30,499 nucleotides of DNA. Source: Novosphingobium sp. Its GTDB lineage: Bacteria; Pseudomonadota; Alphaproteobacteria; Sphingomonadales; Sphingomonadaceae. The position numbers and the translations under genes are program-made. The notes beneath the pieces were generated by a model, which did not search any database, was not told where the DNA came from, and saw only the letters and a list, made by a program, of their open reading frames with translations. Below, in pieces: positions 15,367-21,920 of this stretch. The stretch is taken from assembly GCA_021299075.1 (NCBI GenBank), contig JAJTFU010000033.1, forward strand, positions 1 to 30,499, given 5' to 3'. How positions within the stretch are numbered: the stretch's first letter is position 1; every line of letters starts with the position of its first letter.

Positions 15367-15822
15367 ATGCGGATTGCCCTGTTCGAACCAGAGATTGCCG
15401 GCAACGTCGGCGCGGTGATGCGGCTTTGCGCCTGCCTTGGTGCCAGCGTCGATCTGATCGAGCCAATGGGCTTCCCCTGGGATGACCGCCGCGTCCGCCG
15501 CGCGGCGATGGACTATATCGATCACGTTGCCGTCACCCGCCACGCCAGCTTCGCCGCGTTCCGCGAAACGCTGGGGCAGAGCCGCCTGGTCCTCTTCACC
15601 ACCAAGACCGACCAGAACGCTTACGCCTTCGCCTATCGCGCCGATGACGTGCTGCTGTTCGGCAAGGAAAGCGCCGGGGTCACCGCCGAAGTCCTCGCCG
15701 CCGCCGATGCACGGGTGCGCCTGCCGATGCGGGCCGAGGTGCGCTCGCTTAACCTCGCGACCTCGGCGGCCTTGGCGCTGGGGGAGGCGCTGCGGCAGAC
15801 AGGTGGCTTGCCGCCGGGCTAG
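15367..15822 (+). CDS. trmL: tRNA (cytidine(34)-2'-O)-methyltransferase
   Basis: TrmL is a small SPOUT-fold enzyme that 2'-O-methylates the wobble base of tRNA(Leu) isoacceptors with SAM. The 151-residue protein contains the family N-terminus MRIALFEPEIAGNVGAVMRL, the middle DYIDHVAV and the C-terminal trefoil-knot motifs LLFGKESAGV and VRLPMRAEVRSLNLATSAAL. The ATG at 15367 starts exactly at the family beginning, whereas an in-frame start at 15349 would add MRQSAA. It lies 21 bases after galU. Its stop overlaps the AraC regulator stop on the other strand by four bases. Confidence 0.92.
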   Translation: MRIALFEPEIAGNVGAVMRLCACLGASVDLIEPMGFPWDDRRVRRAAMDYIDHVAVTRHASFAAFRETLGQSRLVLFTTKTDQNAYAFAYRADDVLLFGKESAGVTAEVLAAADARVRLPMRAEVRSLNLATSAALALGEALRQTGGLPPG

Positions 15823-16814
15823 CCCCGCACCTGCCCGGGCGTAATCCCTTGCCGCGTGCGGTAGGCGCGAATGAAGGCGGTGCTGGAGGCGTAGCCGAGG
15901 CGCGTGGCAACAGCGTCTATGGTCAACGCGGGATCGCGCAACAGTGTGTTGGCAAGGGTATCGCGGGCTTCGGCGAGGAGGTCGCGAAAGTCGTGGCCAG
16001 CAGCGGCCAGCTCGCGCTGCAAGGTGCGCGGGTGGCGGCCCAGGGCACGGGCGACATTGGCCAGTGATGCGCCCCCCATCGGTAGCAGCGTGTGGATCAG
16101 CCGGGTCACAGTCGTCACCACCGCACCGCTCGGCTGCGCGGGAAGGGCATCGAGCAGGGCAGCGGCATAGCTCGCCAGCGCGGCATCGGCACCGGGATTG
16201 GCCCGATCGAGATCGGCGGCTGGAAATTCGAACCCGTCAAACACGGCATCGAACTGGACCGGACAGCCGAAGAAGCGGCGGTGCAGTGTGGCCCCGCGCG
16301 GCGGCGCATGGGTGAAGTAGACAGCAGTGGGGTGCCAATGTTCGCCCAGCTGCAGGCGAAACAGGTGGACAAAAGCCGCCAGTCCCAGCTCACGCGACTG
16401 GCGCTGCGGCGCGGCGGTGCCGATCGCCAGGCCTAACAAGGCAGTGGCGCCCCGGTTGGCCTCCGTCAGGTGGAGGCTGAGGGAATCGCTCATCAGATGG
16501 CGGTAACGCTCAATCATCGCCAGCGCGGCGCGGACTGTTGGTTGCTGGCCGAGCACCAGCCCGGCTACCCCCATGTTGGCCAGTCGGCGGCGAGCGGCCA
16601 GGCGCAGCCCCAAATCGGGGATGGCGTAGCGCTCCGCCAGGCCATCGAGCAGCCAAGCAACCGTCTCGGCCGGTATGGTCAGATCGGCACGGGCCAGAAT
16701 CGCCGGGTCAACCCCCACCGTCCACAGCGCCGGATAGGGATCGCCGCCCGCCTCCAGCACAACGGCGGGCAGATCGAGCAGCGCAGTGGCGCGGACCTGA
16801 GTGGGGGCGGACAT
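15819..16814 (-). CDS. AraC-family transcriptional regulator
   Basis: A 331-residue regulator with an N-terminal arabinose-binding-type domain of the OruR/ArgR-like AraC subgroup (about 15-205, including IPAETVAWLLDGLAERYAIP and LGLRLAARRRLANMGVAGLV) and a C-terminal double helix-turn-helix (about 232-328: GGASLANVARALGRHPRTLQ, ELAAAGHDFRDLLAEARDTL, IDAVATRLGYASSTAFIRAY and R-GITPGQVR). It is divergent from the dioxygenase-cupin-hydrolase cassette with only 38 bases between the start codons, and is the likely regulator of that cassette. The inducer is unknown. Confidence 0.9.
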   Translation of the reverse strand: MSAPTQVRATALLDLPAVVLEAGGDPYPALWTVGVDPAILARADLTIPAETVAWLLDGLAERYAIPDLGLRLAARRRLANMGVAGLVLGQQPTVRAALAMIERYRHLMSDSLSLHLTEANRGATALLGLAIGTAAPQRQSRELGLAAFVHLFRLQLGEHWHPTAVYFTHAPPRGATLHRRFFGCPVQFDAVFDGFEFPAADLDRANPGADAALASYAAALLDALPAQPSGAVVTTVTRLIHTLLPMGGASLANVARALGRHPRTLQRELAAAGHDFRDLLAEARDTLANTLLRDPALTIDAVATRLGYASSTAFIRAYRTRQGITPGQVRG

Positions 16815-16852
16815 GGGATCAGTGTCGCAAACTATCTATTGTTTGTCACGAA

Positions 16853-17575
16853 ATGATCCGCGATCAGGACATGACCGATGCCGAACACGCCCGGTTCGCT
16901 CGCCTCTTCGGCGAATTGGAAGACCATCCGCTGGCCAACAGCGCGGAAGGCGAGCCTGGTATCATCCACATCTGGAAGAGCCCGGAAAGCCCGCCCGAGC
17001 GGTATGAGAACGCCTGGCACAACGATGCCACCTGGCGCGAAATCCCGCCGATGGGCGCCGTGCTGCGCTGTGTCGAATGCCCACCAGCGGCAGGGGACAC
17101 GATGTGGGCCAACATGGAACTGGCTTATGAGCGCCTCCCCGACCGGGTGAAGGAAGACATTGCTGATCTGCGCGCCCGCCACTCGATGGAAGCCAGCTTC
17201 ATGGCAGCCAAGCCGATCGAAGACCGGCTCGCGATGAAGGCCCGCTTCCCCGATCCGGAGCACCCAGTGGTAAGGACCCATCCTGTTACCGGCAAGAAGT
17301 CGCTGTTCGTCAATGGTTTCACAACGCACTTCACCAATTACCACACCGCCAGCCGGGTCCGGGTGGGGCAGGACTTTACGAACGGTTCGGGCGAACTGCT
17401 GCGTTACCTGACCAGCCAGGCGGCGATCCCGGAATACCAGGTGCGCTGGCGCTGGACGCCGAACAGCGTGGCGATCTGGGATAACCGCTGCACCCAGCAC
17501 TATGCCGTGATGGACTATGCGCCCTGCGTGCGCCGGATGAACCGCGCGACGATCATCGGCGACCGTCCGTTCTGA
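16853..17575 (+). CDS. TauD/TfdA-type Fe(II)/2-oxoglutarate dioxygenase lacking its N-terminus
   Basis: Enzymes of this family hydroxylate or cleave small organic substrates using Fe(II), 2-oxoglutarate and O2. From ATG 16853 the protein has 240 residues. The iron ligands are His56 and Asp58 in AWHNDATW and His216 in TQHYAV; Arg227, eleven residues after the distal His, is the 2-oxoglutarate-binding position. The first residues (MIRDQDMTDAEHARFARLFG) match a segment normally about 45 residues into the family, so the N-terminal strands are absent. Upstream in frame there is only antisense of the AraC gene and no family-like sequence in the other frames. Activity is therefore doubtful. A cupin and a hydrolase follow in the same direction. 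Confidence 0.8.
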   Translation: MIRDQDMTDAEHARFARLFGELEDHPLANSAEGEPGIIHIWKSPESPPERYENAWHNDATWREIPPMGAVLRCVECPPAAGDTMWANMELAYERLPDRVKEDIADLRARHSMEASFMAAKPIEDRLAMKARFPDPEHPVVRTHPVTGKKSLFVNGFTTHFTNYHTASRVRVGQDFTNGSGELLRYLTSQAAIPEYQVRWRWTPNSVAIWDNRCTQHYAVMDYAPCVRRMNRATIIGDRPF

Positions 17576-17616
17576 CCAGCTATCTGAACTGAATAAAGAC
17601 AACCGGGAGAATGCCA

Positions 17617-18096
17617 ATGACCTTTTTTGCCGACAGCGTCGGGACCGCCCTGGTCGACGTCAATGCCCTGCCGTGGATCCCCTTTACGCCCTATTCGGAC
17701 GAGGTGTTCCTCAAGCTGATCAAGATCAACCCGATCAACGGCGAATGGACCACGCTGCTCAAGCTGCCAGCCGGCATGGCGCTGCCCAAGCACCATCATG
17801 CCGGTACGGTGCACGTTTACACCGTCGCCGGGCGCTGGCGCTATTTGGAGCATGACTGGGTGGCCGGTCCCGGCTCGATGGTGTTCGAAACCGCAGCGTC
17901 GTCGCACACCCCGGTGGCCCTGCCTGAGGCCGAGGTGATCGCGCTCAACATCATCGTCGGGGACTGGAACCTGCTTGATGAGAACGATAATATCATTGCG
18001 GTCGAGAACTGGCGCACGATGTTGAAGCGCTATGCCGACTATTGCGCCGCTGCCGGGATCGAGCCGGTCGACGTTACCAGCCAGTCGGGCAACTGA
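17617..18096 (+). CDS. Cupin of the 2,4'-dihydroxyacetophenone dioxygenase type
   Basis: A 159-residue cupin. It has the metal-binding HHHAGTVHVY histidine cluster (about 50-60), the turn RYLEHDWVAGPGS and a second-motif region ASSHTPV, and ends with a helix containing LKRYADYCAAAGIEP. This layout is that of the family annotated as 2,4'-dihydroxyacetophenone dioxygenase, whose characterised member splits the side chain to 4-hydroxybenzoate and formate; the family is broader than that reaction, so the substrate is not known. The ATG at 17617 was chosen over 17611 because GGGAG at 17605-17609 is correctly spaced only for the later one. It is the middle gene of the cassette and lies 41 bases after the dioxygenase. 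Confidence 0.8.
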   Translation: MTFFADSVGTALVDVNALPWIPFTPYSDEVFLKLIKINPINGEWTTLLKLPAGMALPKHHHAGTVHVYTVAGRWRYLEHDWVAGPGSMVFETAASSHTPVALPEAEVIALNIIVGDWNLLDENDNIIAVENWRTMLKRYADYCAAAGIEPVDVTSQSGN

Positions 18097-18102
18097 TCCG
18101 CC

Positions 18103-18969
18103 ATGCCGGCGCGGTTCGAACACGCCCACATCGCCGTTTCTCGCGCCACGCTGCATTGCGTAAGCGCGGGGCCGGCCGATGGCGCGCCGCTGATGCTGCT
18201 GCACGGTTGGCCGCAGACCTGGTTCATGTGGCGCGGCGTGATCCCGCTGCTGGCCGAGGCCGGCTATCGCGTGATTGCGCCGGACCTGACCGGACTGGGT
18301 GATTCCACGCGCCCGGATGACGGCTATGAGAAGGCCACCATCGCCAAGGACATGACCGAACTGATGACCGCGCTCGGGCATGATCGGTTTGCCGTGATCG
18401 CGCATGATTGGGGCGGGCCGGTTGCCTTCTTCCTCGCCGCGCAGTTCGCGCAGCGGGTGCGCGCCATGGCCGTGTTCGACGCACCAGTCCTGGGCGATGG
18501 CGGTCCGATCGAACACCACGGCCGCTGGCACTTCGGTTTTCACGCCTTGCCTGGTCTGCCTGAGGCCCTGACCCAGGGTCGCGAGGATACCTACCTGCGC
18601 TTCTTCTTCCGCTTTGCCGGAGCCAGCGCCGAGGCGATTGCGGAAGAGGCCCAGGCGGAATATGCCCGCGCCTACAGCCAGCCCGGCGCGATGACCGCCG
18701 GCTTCAATTACTATCGCGCCGTGCCGCAGGACATTGCCGCCGTCACTGCTTTTCGTGAGAGTGGCCAGCGGCTGGCCATGCCGCTGCTGATCTATGGCGG
18801 CGATCCGGCAACGCGCGGCCGCGGCATGACCGCGCTGGAAAGCTGGGCGCGCGTTGCGGACGATGTCAGCGGCGGTGTTGCCGCGAACTGCGGGCATTGG
18901 ATCCCGGAAGAGCGGCCGGACTTCGTTGCCAGCGAAGTGCTAAGCTTCCTCGCCGGGGTGCCTGCCTGA
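18103..18969 (+). CDS. Alpha/beta hydrolase, epoxide-hydrolase-like
   Basis: A 288-residue alpha/beta hydrolase. The oxyanion motif is HGWP (34-37), the nucleophile is Asp102 in HDWGGP and the catalytic His is about 265 in NCGHWIPEE. An Asp nucleophile with this HDWGG context occurs in epoxide hydrolases and dehalogenases, and not in esterases. The start is 6 bases after the cupin stop, so the two genes are almost certainly co-transcribed. With the dioxygenase and cupin it forms a pathway in which an oxidised intermediate may be hydrolysed. The exact reaction cannot be read from sequence. Confidence 0.85.
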   Translation: MPARFEHAHIAVSRATLHCVSAGPADGAPLMLLHGWPQTWFMWRGVIPLLAEAGYRVIAPDLTGLGDSTRPDDGYEKATIAKDMTELMTALGHDRFAVIAHDWGGPVAFFLAAQFAQRVRAMAVFDAPVLGDGGPIEHHGRWHFGFHALPGLPEALTQGREDTYLRFFFRFAGASAEAIAEEAQAEYARAYSQPGAMTAGFNYYRAVPQDIAAVTAFRESGQRLAMPLLIYGGDPATRGRGMTALESWARVADDVSGGVAANCGHWIPEERPDFVASEVLSFLAGVPA

Positions 18970-18987
18970 GCCGACTAGTCTCGTACC

Positions 18988-19140
18988 TCAGAGTGCTGCA
19001 GGCGTTCGGTCGAACTCGCCGATCACCGCCCGCAGCGTCCCGTCCTCCCGGCACAGCTCCATCAAGAGCGAGGGGTGATCGGCGTCCGGCACGGTCAGCC
19101 CGCTTGCCGCGCTGCTGAAGCCTATCGGGCTTCGGCAGGT
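18988..19140 (-). pseudogene. Remnant of an alpha/beta hydrolase 3' end
   Basis: On the minus strand an open frame ending at TGA (18988-18990) reads PSLLMELCREDGTLRAVIGE followed by FDRTPAAL. This closely resembles the end of the alpha/beta hydrolase at 21142-21903 (LTELSREHGALRAAIGEL). By eye about 80% of bases agree over the 54 bases that align best. Upstream the frame loses similarity and runs into the 3' end of the histidine kinase gene at 19122, so only a tail of about 40 codons remains. The kinase gene appears to have been joined to the cut gene. The upstream boundary is approximate. Confidence 0.55.
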
Positions 19141-20204
19141 GCCGATCCAGCGAAGGCGCCAAAGTGCGAAACCGTGACCCTGGTGCCGGGGGCGTTGTCA
19201 GTCACTTCCACGATAGCGTCGAGCTGCCCTGCGAGCGCATTGACGATGCCGGTGCCGAGGCCGGCCTTTGCCTCGGCATGGCCGCCCGGCAAGCCGCAGC
19301 CGTTATCGACTACGGTGAGCGTCCAGCCCGATGGACTGGCGGCAAATGCCACCTCGATATGGCACGGCTTCTGCTCTGCATCGGGGAAGGCGTGCTTGAG
19401 TGAATTGATCACAAGTTCGGTTACGATCAGGCCCACGCTGACCGACTGGTCAGGGCTCATCACGCTGTCGTCCGCAACGACGTCCAGGGTCATCCGGTCC
19501 GGATCGGCAATCATCGACGCCCCGATGCTGGCGCACAGATCGAACAGGTAAGGCTTTAGCGCGACATCGCCGGTTGCGGTCGAAGCCAGCAAGCGTTGCA
19601 GCGTGGCAATCGACATCACCCGGTGGTGGGCTTCGCGCAGGTGGGCGCGGGCCTCTTCCGATTGCACCCCTTTGACGCGCTGCATCAGGATGCTGGCGAT
19701 GATCTGCAGGCTGTTGGCGACGCGGTGGTTCAGTTCCTGCAGCAGGACCTGTTTTTCACGGACCAGCGAGGCGTTCTTCAGGGCCTGGTCAAGCGCGGCA
19801 TTCTGGGCAGCGCGCATGGCGGTGTTGTCCAGGATGGCAAGGACCAGCCGCATGGCATCGTTCTCGACATGGTCAAGCGCATGGGCCGCCAGCATCAATA
19901 TCCTGTCGGGCTTGCCCGGGCGCTTCAGTTCAAACTCGTAGGCTTCGATGGCAGCATATCCGCCGGCGGTCGCTTCCAGCAGGGTGCGCAGCTGGGGCTT
20001 GTCCCACTCTCCCTTGCCCAGCGCGAACAGCGAGGTGCCCACTACGGCCCCGATCGGCAGGTCAAAAGCGCGGCAGAACGTTTCGCTGGCGGCCCTGACC
20101 ACCAGTTGCTCGTCAAGCAGCAGCAGCGGGGTGACGGACGACACGACCAGCGCCATGCCGAGGCTGCTGGAATTCTTAGGATCAAAGTGCGTAAATAATT
20201 CCAC
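19122..20204 (-). CDS. PAS-containing sensor histidine kinase, HisKA_2/HATPase
   Basis: A 360-residue soluble kinase. A PAS-like domain occupies about 20-125 (TPLLLLDEQLVVRAASETFC, then KPDRILMLAAHALDHVEND). A short helix leads to the HisKA_2 phosphoacceptor box QELNHRVANSLQIIASILMQ with His160. The ATPase domain follows with the N-box ELVINSLKHAFP (about 267-278) and G-boxes DNGCGLP and GLGTGIVNAL. There is no transmembrane helix. HisKA_2 kinases of this type often feed alphaproteobacterial general-stress or light signalling. The response regulator at 20323-20730 lies upstream in the same direction and may be its partner. The flavin Cys motif of LOV domains (NCRFLQ) is not seen. Confidence 0.88.
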   Translation of the reverse strand: MELFTHFDPKNSSSLGMALVVSSVTPLLLLDEQLVVRAASETFCRAFDLPIGAVVGTSLFALGKGEWDKPQLRTLLEATAGGYAAIEAYEFELKRPGKPDRILMLAAHALDHVENDAMRLVLAILDNTAMRAAQNAALDQALKNASLVREKQVLLQELNHRVANSLQIIASILMQRVKGVQSEEARAHLREAHHRVMSIATLQRLLASTATGDVALKPYLFDLCASIGASMIADPDRMTLDVVADDSVMSPDQSVSVGLIVTELVINSLKHAFPDAEQKPCHIEVAFAASPSGWTLTVVDNGCGLPGGHAEAKAGLGTGIVNALAGQLDAIVEVTDNAPGTRVTVSHFGAFAGSAPAEAR

Positions 20205-20322
20205 GGCCGAAGCCTTCTGAGGCCAGAGGCTCGCACAGCGAAAGCCATACCCGGGTATTGTGGCGCCGCCTGTGACTCGCGGGGCGCTGCGATCATAGCA
20301 CCGATGGGCGGGATCCCCCCAG

Positions 20323-20730
20323 TCAATCGGTGGGTGGACTTTCCAGGGACCGCTGCGGCACTGCTTCGATCAGCAGGTTGGCGATCGCGGTCATCAATTG
20401 CGCTTCGGCATAGGGCTTTTGCAGGATCAGGCTGTTGGGCACGCCCTCGGCGGTCCAGTTGTCGACGCTTTCACCACTGACATAGAGCACGGCCAGCGAG
20501 GGATACCTCTGCCGGGCATGATGCGCGACGGCCCAGCCATCAGGACCAACACCCAAGTTGATGTCTGAGATGAGGCCCTGAAGGTCCGCCGAGTCGTCGA
20601 TCAGGATCATTGCCGCAGTGCCGCTATTGCACTCGGCCACGGTGTAGCCGCCACCCTTCAGCGTTGCCACCAGACCCATGCGGATCAACGCATCATCTTC
20701 AACGACGAGGATTGGTGACACCGCCGACAT
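20323..20730 (-). CDS. Single-domain response regulator
   Basis: A 135-residue receiver domain with no output domain. The acidic pocket is EDD (11-13), the phosphoacceptor is Asp56 in ISDINLG, the conserved Thr/Ser is Ser85 in YVSGES and Lys105 is in LQKPYA. It ends 30 residues after that Lys. Such regulators act by protein contact or as phosphate sinks, and similar ones are part of the general-stress network in sphingomonads. It is in the same orientation as and 118 bases upstream of the kinase gene, so they probably form a signalling pair. Confidence 0.9.
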   Translation of the reverse strand: MSAVSPILVVEDDALIRMGLVATLKGGGYTVAECNSGTAAMILIDDSADLQGLISDINLGVGPDGWAVAHHARQRYPSLAVLYVSGESVDNWTAEGVPNSLILQKPYAEAQLMTAIANLLIEAVPQRSLESPPTD

Positions 20731-20798
20731 GATTGTTGGTTCTCCCTGGGGATGTCAAACTCACGGCCCGTGGTTTTGTTGCATGATCGTGCGAAACC

Positions 20799-20823
20799 GG
20801 AACAATCGTTTGCGGGATCAGTT
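20799..20823 (+). promoter_or_regulatory. EcfG-type (general-stress sigma factor) promoter
   Basis: GGAAC at 20799-20803 and GTT at 20821-20823 are separated by 17 bases, which matches the alphaproteobacterial EcfG consensus GGAAC-N16/17-cGTT except for the base before GTT (A). The lipoprotein ATG at 20897 lies 74 bases downstream. The box-and-spacing match is good, but such a short motif is not unique by itself. Confidence 0.6.
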
Positions 20824-20896
20824 TGCAGATCGTCCTCGGCGCTTCGCGGACCTTGAAGAGCCCAAGTCGCGCTCAGCAGATGTCGAGGAAGAAATC

Positions 20897-21145
20897 ATGA
20901 AATACGTCAATCTAGCCGCCCTTGCGGCGATGACCTTGCTGGCCGGTTGCGCAACCTTTCAGTCCAAGCCGGTGATTTCGCAGGCTGACGCAGGCGGAGT
21001 GACCTACAGGATCAAGGGTGATCAACTGGAAGACACGGTCGCCTTGGCCCAGGCACATTGTGCGACCTTTGGCCGGACGGCCTTTCAGGAAAGCGTGAGC
21101 CGCGGTTCGGGTGACAGCCGGATCGTGCGCTACCTTTGCAACTAA
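20897..21145 (+). CDS. Small lipoprotein
   Basis: An 82-residue lipoprotein: MKYVNLAALAAMTLLAGC has a signal peptide and a lipobox with Cys18, then ATFQSKP. The mature part is hydrophilic and contains two further cysteines (AHCATFG and YLCN at the end) that could form a disulfide. No family recognised. The ATG at 20897 was chosen because GAGG at 20885-20888 is at the right distance and the signal peptide begins there; the longer upstream frame has no such features. The gene sits behind the EcfG-type promoter. Its stop overlaps the hydrolase stop by four bases on the other strand. Confidence 0.75.
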   Translation: MKYVNLAALAAMTLLAGCATFQSKPVISQADAGGVTYRIKGDQLEDTVALAQAHCATFGRTAFQESVSRGSGDSRIVRYLCN

Positions 21146-21903
21146 CCGCACGCGGATGGGGGCGCGGCCAAGGCAGGCGCCAACTCCCCAATCGCGGCCC
21201 GCAGCGCCCCGTGCTCCCGGCTCAGCTCGGTCAGGATCTGGAAGGCCGGCGTCTCCAGCGCGCCGACCGCGAACAGGATGCGCGGGGCGCCGGGGCGCAC
21301 GCGGTGGAGCGGTGAGGCGGCGCGGGCGCTTTCGGGATCGAGGCCAAGATTGGCGTTGACCGAGGTATCGAGCAGCGGCTCCAGGTCAAACACGCCGCTG
21401 ATCGAGACGATTCCGGCAATTGAGGTCCTGACCGACGCTGCCGACATGGCAAGTTCCACCGCGATCTGCGCGCCGGCCGAGTGGCCGACCAGGATTAGCG
21501 GGGCCTGGTCGGTCAGTTCGGCCAGCACGGGCAGCGCGGCGGCGGCTGCCGCGACGATGCCCATCACGCCCAGCTCGGGGCTGAGCGGATAGTTGATCAG
21601 CGCCACATCAAAGCCATCGGCCGCCAGCGGCGGGGCGAGGAAGCGGAAGCCGCTCTTGTCGCGCGATTGCCAGTAGCCGGCGTGGAAATAGGCCACTACC
21701 GCGCGGGCCTGTCCCTCTGCCCGGAACAGGTCGAGCGTCTGGCGCGGGTGCGGGCCATAGGGCAGGTCCAGCGCCGGCTGGATCGCTCGCACGGCCAGTT
21801 CGCTTTCCGCCGCGTAGCGTTCAAACAGCGCGGCCTGCGACGGGCGAAGCTGCCCGTCGATGTATTCGAACTGGTTGGCGGTGGCGATTGCTGCCTGGGT
21901 CAC
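21142..21903 (-). CDS. Alpha/beta hydrolase (formamidase/esterase-like)
   Basis: A 253-residue enzyme of the BD-FAE/kynurenine-formamidase-like group. The oxyanion segment is YFHAGYWQSRD, close to the HGGYW pattern of this group; the nucleophile is Ser in GHSAG; and FAVGALETP leads to the C-terminal part of the domain. The usual third-member His is not obvious: the C-terminus (ELSREHGALRAAIGEL) has one candidate. The start is uncertain: GTG at 21903 (used here) lies 17 bases after the DUF885 stop, while a GTG at 21945 would overlap that gene by 25 bases. It probably shares a transcript with the DUF885 gene. Substrate unknown. Confidence 0.75.
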   Translation of the reverse strand: MTQAAIATANQFEYIDGQLRPSQAALFERYAAESELAVRAIQPALDLPYGPHPRQTLDLFRAEGQARAVVAYFHAGYWQSRDKSGFRFLAPPLAADGFDVALINYPLSPELGVMGIVAAAAAALPVLAELTDQAPLILVGHSAGAQIAVELAMSAASVRTSIAGIVSISGVFDLEPLLDTSVNANLGLDPESARAASPLHRVRPGAPRILFAVGALETPAFQILTELSREHGALRAAIGELAPALAAPPSACG

Positions 21904-21920
21904 GGGGCGGGGCCTGTGCC

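Noticed and set aside
14407..15543. A 378-codon minus-strand frame over galU and trmL
   Set aside because: Antisense of two genes that are certain from catalytic motifs.
16538..16852. In-frame extension of the dioxygenase to a start at 16538
   Set aside because: The added 105 residues are antisense of the AraC gene, rich in Pro and Arg, and unlike any dioxygenase N-terminus.
17515..18897. A 460-codon minus-strand frame over the dioxygenase end, cupin and hydrolase
   Set aside because: Antisense of the catabolic cassette. Composition is Arg/Gly/His-rich without motif.
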